Assembly (NCBI GenBank): GCA_964451705.1
Contig: CAYVIV010000017.1
Span: 1 to 18,083 of the forward strand
DNA: 18,083 nt
Source: CAYYFV01 sp964451705
Lineage (GTDB): Bacteria; Patescibacteriota; Gracilibacteria; UBA1369; GCA-2718715
Direction of reading: 5' to 3'
This document shows, piece after piece, positions 1 through 8,723 of this stretch. The position numbers and the translations under genes are program-made. Positions within the stretch are counted from its first letter, which is position 1. Each line of letters begins with the position of its first letter. Under the pieces are notes generated by a model. That model was not told the origin of the DNA. It ran no database searches and worked only from the letters and a program-made list of their open reading frames with translations.

Positions 1-1
1 C

Positions 2-3000
2 GTAAAGACTGAGTTGACCTTGAATGTAATACCTAGGGACCCAATTGCAGATATTCAAGTCCTCTTTGCAGATGAGAGTAACCCTTCGTTGGTGAGCTTT
101 AGCGCTGAGAACTCTGAGGATGGTGACCGAGCTTTGTTTGGACAAACAGTATCGAGCTCAAGCTTAATTAATAAATGGAAAGTCGTGAATGCACAACTTG
201 GCAAGCAATTTGTGGCCGAAACACCTAATGATGGTGATGGTGCAGACGGTTTTATAGAAGAGTCTGGAGACACACTAAATGGTGATGGGACTAACTTAGT
301 ATTAAGGTTCCTAGAGGAAGGTAGGTATACTGTTTTGCTTGAAACATCCAAGGAAGTCACAGTCCAAGGACAACCAAAGCTATTTACTGATGTAGCAAAG
401 AAAACTATTGAAATAAACAGTGTAGTTGACCTTAATCTAGAAGCTATTTCTGCAGCTGGAGCCCTAATTGCTGACCCCAATTTACAAGATCCAGATGTAG
501 ATCCAGCAGCGGCAGCAGCACCTACTGTATCGACCTCGGAAGGGCTTGTGAGCAAGGCTGGATTTGTTTTAACTTCTAACTCAGCAGATAAAGTTCAGGT
601 TTTCTTTGGCGATGGAACCAACGAAATCCATGATTTTGTGGAACTCACAGATGAGAATAGCGCCGATTTGGAAGCGAGACTTGAAGGTACGGAATTTACA
701 GAAGCTCTTGCGAACCTAGTACCAGCAGGAGAAGAGCCCGCTGTGAGAGTGGCTGTGCTAACGCATGAGTATAGGGTTGCTGGGACTTATAACCTGAGGT
801 TTAAAGCCTTTAAGGGTAGTGACTCCTTGCAAAAAGAGCAAAGCTTGGTTATTGCTGAATTTGGAGAACCTGTGGCTGTTGTGGAACTCACAGACCAGAG
901 ATCAAATAGATACATTAATCCAGGACCGGGTGAAATTGAGTTATTTAGAAAGCAAAAGTTAAGAGTAAGTGCTGCGCGTTCACTTAATTCTAAGGGCTTG
1001 GCACGAGGATTGCGCTTTAACTGGGATACTGGAGACGGTAGAATCTTTACTAGTGAGAACTTTGATCTATCATATGAAGACCTCAACCCTGATGGTGTTG
1101 ACGTAGCATTTGAATTGACTTTAACAGTTACAGATGAGAAAAACTTAACTCAACTGGCTAAACGCACTGTTAAAGTTAAGGTTAATGAAGCTACTCCAAC
1201 TATAGACAGGGTTAGTGTAACTAAACTTGGTAAGACTACCCCATTTACTATCATTGCCAATGCTGTTGGAGCTGAAGATTTAGATGGTAAAATTGATGAG
1301 TTTAGATTTGAACTAGAAGATACAACCCAGGACGCGGGTGAGCCGAATATTATTGTGATTTCTAGCCAGCCTAGAGCCTCGATAGTCGTACCAACCCGAG
1401 GTGACACAGATGAAGAGGTTAACTGGAAGGTACTGGTGCAGGCTACTGACAACGATGGAAATAAATCTAATACCTTGGAATCTGAAGAGTTTCAGGCAAT
1501 TAATGGTTTGAATGAACTGCCAAAACCAGGCTTTTCTGTAGATAGAACATCTGTAACTGTTGGTGAAGATGTACAGTTTTTCAACTCTGCTACAGATGCA
1601 GATGGTGAAATTGTCTCGGTGCAATATGATTTAAATGGAAACAACTCTTTTATAGATGATGGCTTTGGTAATAACGCTCGTCTGTCGACCGAACCAAATG
1701 AGACATTTAGCTTTGCCTTTAATAAGAAATCTCCAGCTAGTGGTTTTAAGATTAAACAACTAGTTATTGACGATAAAGGCTCGAGAGCAGTTAGCAGGCC
1801 TGTGACTATTTTTGTAGACTCAACCTTGAGCGATCCTGTAGCAGCCTTTGAAAGCTCTGTAGAAGGCTTAAGAGTGACTCTTAGAGACCAATCGACTGTC
1901 GATGTAAACGGAGGTGCTAGCCAAGACACCAGCCAATACCGCTGGGATAAAGATATCAACACCGACTCTAGTGGTGATGGCATTAGTGATAACGATATTG
2001 ACTCAACAGATATAAACCCTATCTTTGACTACGATAGATCTGGTAAGTTTAGGATTAAATTAACTTTAGAAGATCTAGAGGGCAACACCGACTCTGTGAT
2101 TAACTCTGTGCAAGTTGGTGGCAACTTACAAGCGCCAGTGTCTGCCTTTGTGCCGACAATAGATGGGCTAGTAGTGAATGTAGATAATAAATCAAGAGCA
2201 GACGTGGCTAAGAATGGTTTTATTAGAAGTTTTGCCTGGGACTTTGATTTGTCTAAAGACTCCGATGGCGATGGGCGTAAAGACAACGACCTGGATTCAG
2301 ACGAGCAAACTCCAGTTATTGAATTTACAAGCAAGGGACTCAAAAAAATTCGCTTAACTGTTACAGATTCTGAAGGTAATGAAGACTCTGTTATAAACAC
2401 AGTGACCCTGGGAGGCAAATTACAACCCCCTGTAGCGGCATACTTGTTTGAAACAAATGGCCTAACAGTAGAGTTTTCTAACAACTCTCGAATTGACACT
2501 GCAAATGGTGGCAGTTTGACCGAAATCAAATGGGACCTAAACACCTCTGTAGATAGCGATGGCGATGGCAACCCCAAAAACGATGTAGATTCTCGAGATC
2601 CAAACTTTAGCCATACTTATGACTTTAAAGGCAGGTTTGGAGTCGCCGTAACTGTAGTTGACTCCGAGGGGAATGCAGAGACTGTAGAAAGGTTTATTAA
2701 TGTTGGAGCAGACGTGCAAGCAGCTGTACCGGCGTTCTTGTTTTCTGTAGATAAAACTGTAGCTAGCTTTGAAAATACTTCTCGTGCTAATTCTGATAAA
2801 GGTGTTAGCATAGAAAGTTTTGTTTGGGACTTTGACCTTGCTGAAGATTCCGATGGAGATGGTGAGCCAGACAACGATGAAGACTCAACCAGTGCCAATC
2901 CAGGCAGCCACGACTACGAGGTACCTGGTGTTTATAGAGCTAAGTTAACTATTAAAGATAGTCTAGGTAATCTGAACTCTATCTCTAAAAATGTCACAAT

Positions 3001-4522
3001 CCGCCAGAAAGAAACCCTGGCTCCCAAAGCAGCATTTTTGCATAGTAGCAACCAGTTGCAAGTAAGCTTTATTAACAACTCTGCAGCAGACACTGCTAAC
3101 CAAGTAGAGGTACAACAGTTTATTTGGGACTTTGATTTAGATTCAGATGCTGATGGTGACGGCAACAGTGATAACGATGCTCAATCTAATGAAAAAAATC
3201 CATCTGTTAGCTACCCTACTGCTGGAAACTATAGAGTCAGCCTAACTGTAATTGACTCTGCTGGTAAGGTGAGCTCTGTGATTAAAAATATTACTGTTAC
3301 AGAATCCACAGCTAATGTTCCAGTAGCTGCCTTTACCCATGCTGGGACTGGACTACTAGTTAATTTTAACAATAACTCTACTGCCGACCGTGAAAATGGA
3401 GCTAGAATGGTAGAACATATTTGGGATTTTGATACTCAATATGACTCCAATGGAGATGGTGCAGCCGATAACGATGAAGACTCCAACAATACTAATGCTG
3501 TGCATAGTTATCCAAGCTCTGGCGTGTACGAAGTTAAACTAACTGTAATTGATAGCTTTGGTAAAACTGATTCTGTGAGCCGACGTATTAGAGTAGAGGC
3601 TCTGGCCTCCAGTGCTGCCACTACTGTGCTGGAGCAAACAAATGTTTATAATCAAGCTGCTAATTCTGGTAACTTAGTGACTCGTGGCGAAATGGAAGCT
3701 AGGAGCAGGATTGCCCAGTTAGAAGCAGAACTTGCAGCCCTGCAAGCAACTGTAGTTGATGACCCCGCTAGTGCAGCCCTACCAGCAGGAGTTAGTGCAG
3801 CCCAAAGGCAGGCGCAGTTAGAACAACAAAGACAATCTCAAATTCAAGCAATTCAAGATCAAATAAGAGCCCAACAAGAGCGTCAGCAAAGGATTGCTGC
3901 CGAACGAGACGATGCCATTAGAGAAATCCAAAGACAGGCTTTAAGTCAGCAGATTAACCGCGAAGGCCAAGGCCTGCAAACTGGTTTACAAGCTACAACA
4001 AGAAGAGTCTTACCACTTGAGCAAGACCTACTAGACGAGCTAGATACTCCAGTTGACTCTGGACGCTCTGGCTTAGATTTGTCTGATTTTGCAGATCTGG
4101 CAGACCTGGGAGTTGGTGGCATAGGAGGTGATGACAGTGTGGTTGCTGGAGACGAAATCTTAAACGCAGTAGGTTTTGACCCTCAGGACTTTATTGTCAG
4201 TTCCCCTTCGATCAATCAAGACGACAGAATCATCTTGAATGCCAACACAGGGCGTGTGCGATTTAGCTTTAGCCACCTGCCTGCATATATTGAGACAGTT
4301 ATTATTGATGAGAATATTTTTAGAGATACCAACTCTGGTACTCCTGGATCGAGTCCAGATGGTACACGTAACAACGATGTTGACTATGTAATTACAGATT
4401 TATCTAAGGATCTAGAAATTGAATTTTCTGTTGACCAATCGCCCATTAGACTTATGACTACTCTGATTGATAGCAATTCTAATGTATATTTTGATCAGGT
4501 GACAATTGGATTTGGAAGATAA
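2..4522 (+). CDS. Giant PKD-repeat surface protein with Ca-loop inserts and coiled coil (5' partial)
   Basis: The reading frame is open to the left edge, so the start lies outside the window; the TTG at 14 is not a credible start. No catalytic motif is seen, and a secreted adhesin or structural role is inferred. The first 1.9 kb encodes several divergent PKD-like beta domains (FGDG near 605, FNWDTGDG near 1017). Six regular PKD repeats follow, with their W codons at 1943, 2237, 2531, 2825, 3125 and 3422. Each carries an acidic insert of the type DSDGDGxxxND right after the WDFD-like strand, resembling thrombospondin type 3 or EF-hand calcium loops. A Q/A/R/E-rich coiled coil spans about 3680-3990. 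A roughly 170-residue acidic C-terminal region ends at TAA without a membrane anchor. The next gene, 62 nt downstream, is also a PKD protein, suggesting partners in one surface structure. PKD assignment is firm; function is unknown. Confidence 0.85.
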   Translation, partial: VKTELTLNVIPRDPIADIQVLFADESNPSLVSFSAENSEDGDRALFGQTVSSSSLINKWKVVNAQLGKQFVAETPNDGDGADGFIEESGDTLNGDGTNLVLRFLEEGRYTVLLETSKEVTVQGQPKLFTDVAKKTIEINSVVDLNLEAISAAGALIADPNLQDPDVDPAAAAAPTVSTSEGLVSKAGFVLTSNSADKVQVFFGDGTNEIHDFVELTDENSADLEARLEGTEFTEALANLVPAGEEPAVRVAVLTHEYRVAGTYNLRFKAFKGSDSLQKEQSLVIAEFGEPVAVVELTDQRSNRYINPGPGEIELFRKQKLRVSAARSLNSKGLARGLRFNWDTGDGRIFTSENFDLSYEDLNPDGVDVAFELTLTVTDEKNLTQLAKRTVKVKVNEATPTIDRVSVTKLGKTTPFTIIANAVGAEDLDGKIDEFRFELEDTTQDAGEPNIIVISSQPRASIVVPTRGDTDEEVNWKVLVQATDNDGNKSNTLESEEFQAINGLNELPKPGFSVDRTSVTVGEDVQFFNSATDADGEIVSVQYDLNGNNSFIDDGFGNNARLSTEPNETFSFAFNKKSPASGFKIKQLVIDDKGSRAVSRPVTIFVDSTLSDPVAAFESSVEGLRVTLRDQSTVDVNGGASQDTSQYRWDKDINTDSSGDGISDNDIDSTDINPIFDYDRSGKFRIKLTLEDLEGNTDSVINSVQVGGNLQAPVSAFVPTIDGLVVNVDNKSRADVAKNGFIRSFAWDFDLSKDSDGDGRKDNDLDSDEQTPVIEFTSKGLKKIRLTVTDSEGNEDSVINTVTLGGKLQPPVAAYLFETNGLTVEFSNNSRIDTANGGSLTEIKWDLNTSVDSDGDGNPKNDVDSRDPNFSHTYDFKGRFGVAVTVVDSEGNAETVERFINVGADVQAAVPAFLFSVDKTVASFENTSRANSDKGVSIESFVWDFDLAEDSDGDGEPDNDEDSTSANPGSHDYEVPGVYRAKLTIKDSLGNLNSISKNVTIRQKETLAPKAAFLHSSNQLQVSFINNSAADTANQVEVQQFIWDFDLDSDADGDGNSDNDAQSNEKNPSVSYPTAGNYRVSLTVIDSAGKVSSVIKNITVTESTANVPVAAFTHAGTGLLVNFNNNSTADRENGARMVEHIWDFDTQYDSNGDGAADNDEDSNNTNAVHSYPSSGVYEVKLTVIDSFGKTDSVSRRIRVEALASSAATTVLEQTNVYNQAANSGNLVTRGEMEARSRIAQLEAELAALQATVVDDPASAALPAGVSAAQRQAQLEQQRQSQIQAIQDQIRAQQERQQRIAAERDDAIREIQRQALSQQINREGQGLQTGLQATTRRVLPLEQDLLDELDTPVDSGRSGLDLSDFADLADLGVGGIGGDDSVVAGDEILNAVGFDPQDFIVSSPSINQDDRIILNANTGRVRFSFSHLPAYIETVIIDENIFRDTNSGTPGSSPDGTRNNDVDYVITDLSKDLEIEFSVDQSPIRLMTTLIDSNSNVYFDQVTIGFGR

Positions 4523-4534
4523 AACACTAAATGA

Positions 4535-4562
4535 TTGCAATTTAAGCTAGTGGATTTAAAAT
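4535..4562 (+). promoter_or_regulatory. Candidate promoter of the membrane PKD gene
   Basis: TTGCAA (4535-4540) and TAAAAT (4557-4562) are separated by 16 nt. The -10 box ends 22 nt before the ATG at 4585, the same spacing seen for other promoters in this window, giving a leader of about 16 nt. The gap after the upstream gene shows no clear terminator, so co-transcription is also possible. Confidence 0.4.
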
Positions 4563-4584
4563 AAAAGAAAACTAAACAATTATA

Positions 4585-6825
4585 ATGACTGACAACAAAG
4601 ATAAACAAAAAGATCCTAACTCTGCTTCTTCTGGTGATAGCTCTCAAAGCAATTTCGAAGATACTGCTGCTAATCCAGAGCATATAGATGTAGACTTTAA
4701 AGAGGCCGGGTTTCATGACCTAGAAGAATTCTCGACAGCATTTAGCGAAACAAACGACAGTATGGACAATGGTGAGCCGATTGTAAAATCGGTGCATAAA
4801 CACCACTCTAAAAGACCACTAATGATTGTTTTGGTATGTGTGTTTGGTGTTTTTTTAGTGACTGCAATATTCAGCGCGGTGCTTTATATGGGTGCTTCTA
4901 GTAGTGGGCAAACTCCATCTATTCTCAGTGGGCTTGGAATTAGCACACAATCAGCCATGAGTTTTGTGTACTTGGGGCTGAGTATGTTTTTTAGCTTAAT
5001 TGGTCTGTTATCTTTGGTTGGTTTACTTGTTTCGATCTTTAAGTTCTTGAATACTAAGCCAGAAAAAAAACAAAAGAAAAAAAGATCCCTAGTTTTGTTT
5101 GCTAGCAGTTGTGCAATTTTTCTAATTTCTATAGTTGCTGTAATTTTTATTTCTGGAAAAGTAACACCAACAACTGAATTTATTGAGGAAGAACCAATTC
5201 AAGCTGCTATTACAACTACTCCAGAAAATACTATAGGCTTAATTGCCCCAATCGAAATTGAATTCGAGGCTCTTAACCTTGGTTTGGATCTAGAAGAATT
5301 TGAGATTTTATCTTACAACTGGGACTTTGACGATGGAGCCACAGCAAGTGGTCCCTCTGTAGTGCATACATTTAAGACTAAGCCTTTGGATGGAATTTTC
5401 AATGTTGAGCTAGATGTTAAATATAGAGAAATTGGCACGGAAGCTACAGACCCCCTTCGACTTTCTCTGAGCAAGACTGTGACTATTGAGAACATCGAAA
5501 CAGCTGCGCGTTTTAGTATGACTCCTGACTCTGGACAAGCTCCTTTAGAAGTAGATTTTGATGCGAGTTTAAGTGTCGATCCAGATGGATCGATTGTCAG
5601 ATACGAATGGGATTTCGATGGGGACACTATTATAGATGCAGAAGGAGTGAAAACAAGTTTCAAATACCTGGAAAATGGAGACTATAATGTGAGCTTATTT
5701 TTAACAGATAATAATGGGCAAACTACAGAAACCTCTCGAGTTTTGAGTATTAAGGGTGATGAAATTTTTGATGTAGTAATCAAGACCTCCCCTGCCGATG
5801 AAATCTTAGCACCAGGACGTAGTTATCAATTTGATGCTTCTCGAAGTAAATCGATGGAGGCTAATATTGTCAGCTATGAATGGAACTTTGGAGATGGGAG
5901 AACGCGAGTTGGCCAAAAAGTCAGCTATGAATTTAAATCTGAAGGTAACTATGTAGTCTCTTTGGATCTTAGAGATGAAAATGGTAACACAACTTCTTTA
6001 GACAAAGAATATACTGTTTCTAAATCCCCTAGTGGTATCTTTATTAACACAACGACAACCCCTGCCGCTAATGCTGAGGGCATTGTTGTTGGAGAAGTAC
6101 CATTGCGACTAGATGTCTCGGCAGCTGGTTCGAGTGGAGTGGCGATTGTAGACTACTCTTGGGACTTTGAAAATGACGGTATTATAGATGCCTCCGGACG
6201 CGATGCCTCTTATACCTATGTGAACAGTGGTGAATATAAAATCAAACTGACCCTCACAGCCAGCAATGGCAAACAAGCGCACAAGTTAATACGAGTCTCC
6301 GTTGAAAAAACTGGGCTTATGACCAAAGTTTCGGCAGAGCCTTCTATTGGAGAAGTTCCCCTGACTGTGGACTTTGATGCGACCAGCACAAAGGTTCCTC
6401 AGGGCATTAATATTGTAGCCTTTAGATGGGACTTTGGAGACGGAACTCCAATTTTGCGAGATGGTCCGATAGTTACGCATAAGTTCACAAAAACTGGTGA
6501 TTTCAAGGTAGCAGTTACCGCAATTACAGATGAAAATGAAACAGACACTACCGAAACGCTAGTCTTTGTAAATGAAATTGCTCTGAACTCATGCTTTAAC
6601 CCTAGTAGAAACTCCGGGCAGGCTCCTTTGGTAGTTCAGTTTAATCCTAACTGTACAACTGGTGTGGCCCTAAACTTTTCTTGGGACTTTGGTACCGGAG
6701 ATAACACAACTGATAGAAAACCTACATATACCTTTGAAAATCCAGGCGAATATGAGGTAGTATTAGAAGTGTCTGATTCAGATAATAATGTCTCAAAATA
6801 TAAAGAAACTATAACCGTTGAATAA
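4585..6825 (+). CDS. Three-TM membrane protein with six extracellular PKD domains
   Basis: The protein has 746 residues. An acidic, Ser-rich cytoplasmic tail (about 1-75) is followed by three membrane segments at about 79-101, 125-153 and 169-190. A basic loop (KKQKKKR, about 161-167) between TM2 and TM3 should face the cytoplasm, so the rest lies outside. Six PKD domains follow, each marked by a core such as YNWDFDDG, YEWDFDGD, YEWNFGDG, YSWDFEND, FRWDFGDG and FSWDFGTGD. These lack the acidic DG-rich inserts of the neighbouring giant protein. PKD domains are Ig-like protein-protein or carbohydrate interaction modules; no enzyme domain is visible. The ATG at 4585 is preceded by A/T-rich sequence with no Shine-Dalgarno. 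It may anchor the upstream giant PKD protein or a host- or matrix-contact structure (inference). The stop overlaps the start of a 26-codon ORF. Confidence 0.85.
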   Translation: MTDNKDKQKDPNSASSGDSSQSNFEDTAANPEHIDVDFKEAGFHDLEEFSTAFSETNDSMDNGEPIVKSVHKHHSKRPLMIVLVCVFGVFLVTAIFSAVLYMGASSSGQTPSILSGLGISTQSAMSFVYLGLSMFFSLIGLLSLVGLLVSIFKFLNTKPEKKQKKKRSLVLFASSCAIFLISIVAVIFISGKVTPTTEFIEEEPIQAAITTTPENTIGLIAPIEIEFEALNLGLDLEEFEILSYNWDFDDGATASGPSVVHTFKTKPLDGIFNVELDVKYREIGTEATDPLRLSLSKTVTIENIETAARFSMTPDSGQAPLEVDFDASLSVDPDGSIVRYEWDFDGDTIIDAEGVKTSFKYLENGDYNVSLFLTDNNGQTTETSRVLSIKGDEIFDVVIKTSPADEILAPGRSYQFDASRSKSMEANIVSYEWNFGDGRTRVGQKVSYEFKSEGNYVVSLDLRDENGNTTSLDKEYTVSKSPSGIFINTTTTPAANAEGIVVGEVPLRLDVSAAGSSGVAIVDYSWDFENDGIIDASGRDASYTYVNSGEYKIKLTLTASNGKQAHKLIRVSVEKTGLMTKVSAEPSIGEVPLTVDFDATSTKVPQGINIVAFRWDFGDGTPILRDGPIVTHKFTKTGDFKVAVTAITDENETDTTETLVFVNEIALNSCFNPSRNSGQAPLVVQFNPNCTTGVALNFSWDFGTGDNTTDRKPTYTFENPGEYEVVLEVSDSDNNVSKYKETITVE

Positions 6826-6905
6826 TGCTTAGAAAAACTGTTGGAATTATTTTAATACTGGGAATGCTCTCAACTTTGATTTTACCATTCATCTTCCAGC
6901 TCTAG
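6825..6905 (+). CDS. 26-residue hydrophobic microprotein, possibly a decayed longer gene
   Basis: The ATG overlaps the TAA of the PKD gene (TAATG), a typical translational coupling arrangement; the same overlap joins rpsT and the ferredoxin gene in this window. The peptide starts MLRKT and continues with one hydrophobic stretch to TAG, so it is either a single-TM microprotein or just a signal peptide. Beyond the TAG the frame stays open for 29 more codons with plausible protein composition (includes FGYNWSAW), ending at TAA near 6993. This suggests a premature stop in a former small secreted protein. Existence as a translated peptide is unproven. Confidence 0.4.
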   Translation: MLRKTVGIILILGMLSTLILPFIFQL

Positions 6906-6970
6906 AGTGGAGGTGCTCTGTGGAACGGATCTGTGCTGGGGTTCAAGAGTAAGTTTGGGTACAACTGGAG

Positions 6971-6990
6971 TGCATGGGAATGCATGGGAA
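6971..6990 (+). repeat. Tandem 10-bp duplication
   Basis: TGCATGGGAA occurs twice in direct succession (6971-6980, 6981-6990). It lies in the open frame that continues past the microprotein stop and shifts that frame. With one copy removed the frame would end a few codons later as WEFKL and a stop. It is consistent with a small slippage duplication in decaying coding sequence. Confidence 0.7.
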
Positions 6991-7057
6991 TTTAAATTAT
7001 AAAGTCTGATTTTGACAAGCTATTTTTGTGGAATGACTTAATTGTATTTAGTGGCTA

Positions 7058-7086
7058 TAGACTAGTTCTGCTAAAATGAATATAAT
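7058..7086 (+). promoter_or_regulatory. Promoter of the acidic repeat protein gene
   Basis: An extended -10, TGCTAAAAT, lies at 7069-7077, ending 24 nt before the ATG at 7102. A second candidate is TAGACT (7058-7063), 17 nt, then TATAAT (7081-7086), which would give a leader of only about 8 nt. The region 6906-7057 upstream shows no other gene; a TTGACA at 7012-7017 has no matching -10. Confidence 0.5.
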
Positions 7087-7101
7087 CAATTATTTTTGTG
7101 C

Positions 7102-8433
7102 ATGCCTATTAATCTAATGGATCTTTATAAAGATGGTGACGATAGCGACTCGAACGCTGGTTCTTCTGATGACACTAATGCTACTACTGACTCCTCTAAT
7201 GCCTCGCAAGCTGTAGAACCAGATGCTGGCTTGGAAGCTACTGAGACCACAGATACCAGCCCAGCTGCAACGCCAACTCAAGAGGGCTCATCTATTGTCT
7301 TAGACCTGGGAGACTCTCCTACCGAAGCTGCTGCTGAACCTACTGCAACAGACACAGCAGTTATGGAGCCTGATACTGATGAAATTGAGCTTGCATCGAG
7401 TAGCGATCCTGCTTTAGATACTGCTGATGCTACGGATCTAGCACCGGAGCAATCAAATTCACTAGTAACTCCTGAGCTAGAACCCTCTCCATCAACTTCT
7501 AACGAATCACAAACACAAAGCAAGGAATTTACTGAAGAACAAAAGGCAGAGTATGGTTTAACAAAAATGCCTTCGAAGGTTGAGGTTGAAGATTTAGAAA
7601 CCACAGATCAACTATTAGACAGTCAAGATACAGACGTGCCTGAAGATTTGGAATACAGTACTGTCTTTGGTTCAAAAACGCTTATTAACTACACCTTGGC
7701 AATTGGCGGCTTTGCACTTGTGGTGATTGGTATTTTTTCATTTTTAAACTCTCAGAATATTTCTATAAAATCTAGCTTGGAGAGCATTTCTCAAACTGGT
7801 AAGGGCTCGCTGATAGACTCTGTTCCAGCTCTGCCCAATATAGACCTCTCTGGGGCAACCCTTGTTGCAGATTCTGGCACGGCTGGCACAGTAGGGGCGG
7901 GTGCGGACGATGCAGGCGCTGTAGATGATAATGGCGATGCAGATGCTGATGCTGGAGATGCAGATGCTGATGCTGGAGATGCTGATGCTGATGCTGGAGA
8001 TGCTGATGCTGGAGATGCTGATGCTGATGACACAGTTGATGAAGATATATTACTCAGCGACGAGACTACAGACGACACTGAGCTTGGGACTGGAGCACGT
8101 GATGCAAGTAATCAAGCTACCACAGATGATTTAGGTCTGGCAGATAATAACCAGGGATTTATGTTTGGTGGCCAGTCTGGTGGTACAGGATTTGGAACTA
8201 CAGATGCCAATGCCTCGGAACTTGGTGCCCTGCTGCAAAACAACACTGCCCAGTTAGACTTGGTTGGTAGTGATTTTAGTGGTTTTAATAGAGGTGGCAA
8301 TAGTTTTTTGTCTAATACTAATAACCAGGTGATTACTGCAGGAAACATTGCAGGAGATAGCGGACCAGAAATTTATCTAGCACTTATGGTTAGTTTATTG
8401 TTTGCAGCATATCTGACAAAGAAAACAATTTAA
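7102..8433 (+). CDS. Acidic two-TM surface protein with DADAG repeat and sorting-like C-terminus
   Basis: I do not recognise a family. From the ATG at 7102 the product is 443 residues; the TTG at 7096 is less likely. The first roughly 190 residues are low-complexity and rich in D, E, S, T and A, with no signal peptide. A strong membrane segment follows at about 196-217 (starting YTLAIGGFALVVIG). The region after it contains a GDADADA tandem repeat (7933-8031) and a G/N-rich stretch. The C-terminus has GDSGPE, a hydrophobic segment and a KKTI end, which resembles the tripartite layout of cell-wall sorting signals, although no LPXTG is present. The N-in topology with an acidic cytoplasmic tail mirrors the PKD membrane protein upstream. 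The gene is convergent with the YtxH-like gene, with only 13 nt between stops; a weak TAAAA/TTTTA hairpin (8437-8449) spans the junction. Confidence 0.7.
   Translation: MPINLMDLYKDGDDSDSNAGSSDDTNATTDSSNASQAVEPDAGLEATETTDTSPAATPTQEGSSIVLDLGDSPTEAAAEPTATDTAVMEPDTDEIELASSSDPALDTADATDLAPEQSNSLVTPELEPSPSTSNESQTQSKEFTEEQKAEYGLTKMPSKVEVEDLETTDQLLDSQDTDVPEDLEYSTVFGSKTLINYTLAIGGFALVVIGIFSFLNSQNISIKSSLESISQTGKGSLIDSVPALPNIDLSGATLVADSGTAGTVGAGADDAGAVDDNGDADADAGDADADAGDADADAGDADAGDADADDTVDEDILLSDETTDDTELGTGARDASNQATTDDLGLADNNQGFMFGGQSGGTGFGTTDANASELGALLQNNTAQLDLVGSDFSGFNRGGNSFLSNTNNQVITAGNIAGDSGPEIYLALMVSLLFAAYLTKKTI
7933..8031 (+). repeat. In-frame 21-bp tandem repeat (GDADADA units)
   Basis: There are five consecutive units: three of 21 bp (Gly-Asp-Ala-Asp-Ala-Asp-Ala), one shortened to 15 bp, and a final 21-bp unit ending in Asp instead of Ala. 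Units differ only by GCA/GCT, GGC/GGA and the last codon. All lengths are multiples of three, so copy-number change would keep the frame. Confidence 0.9.
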
Positions 8434-8446
8434 AAATAAAATAGTT

Positions 8447-8698
8447 TTACTTGTCTTTTGTTTTCTTAGCTGTGTTACCTGAGCCGATAGCTTTTTTGAA
8501 TTCTTTTTTGGCTGTGCCAATTAAATCTTTGCAGCTACAGATTGCCTTGTCTAGGAAGCTAGAGACGTGTTTATTTTTACGAGCTTGCTTAGATAGTTTG
8601 GTCCGGATTTTTGAGCCCTTATCTGGTGAAAATAATAAACCAAGCGTGGCCCCTGTTAAAATACCAAAGACAATTGATTTGAATCCTTTTTTGGCCAT
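8447..8698 (-). CDS. YtxH-like small membrane-associated protein
   Basis: The product is 83 residues. The N-terminal part reads MAKKGFKSIVFGILTGATLG and continues LLFSPDKGSKIRTKL. This glycine-rich hydrophobic segment, followed by a basic P-x-x-G-x-x-x-R-x-x-L stretch, is characteristic of the YtxH (gas-vesicle/stress-like) family. A lysine-rich amphipathic tail follows, with two cysteines (C-S-C). The family is found in general-stress settings in Firmicutes, but its biochemical role is not established. The ATG at 8698 is chosen because it starts the hydrophobic motif. It lies 25 nt downstream of an extended -10 (TGCTACATT on the - strand). It is divergent from rpsT, convergent with the acidic surface protein gene, and appears to be monocistronic. 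Confidence 0.7.
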   Translation of the reverse strand: MAKKGFKSIVFGILTGATLGLLFSPDKGSKIRTKLSKQARKNKHVSSFLDKAICSCKDLIGTAKKEFKKAIGSGNTAKKTKDK

Positions 8699-8723
8699 AA
8701 GTTCTGGGGTTATATTTTATTTT

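Noticed and set aside
14..16. TTG as start of the giant PKD gene
   Set aside because: The frame stays open to the window edge, so the gene is simply truncated.
7012..7017. TTGACA as promoter for the acidic repeat protein
   Set aside because: No -10 box at 15-19 nt; the extended -10 at 7069-7077 fits better.
7933..8031. Direct repeats considered as a CRISPR array
   Set aside because: The units are contiguous 21-bp coding repeats without spacers.
7791..8078. Long - strand frame rich in Ala-Ser-Pro opposite the DADAG repeat
   Set aside because: It is a by-product of the repetitive codons on the + strand; no start signal or family.
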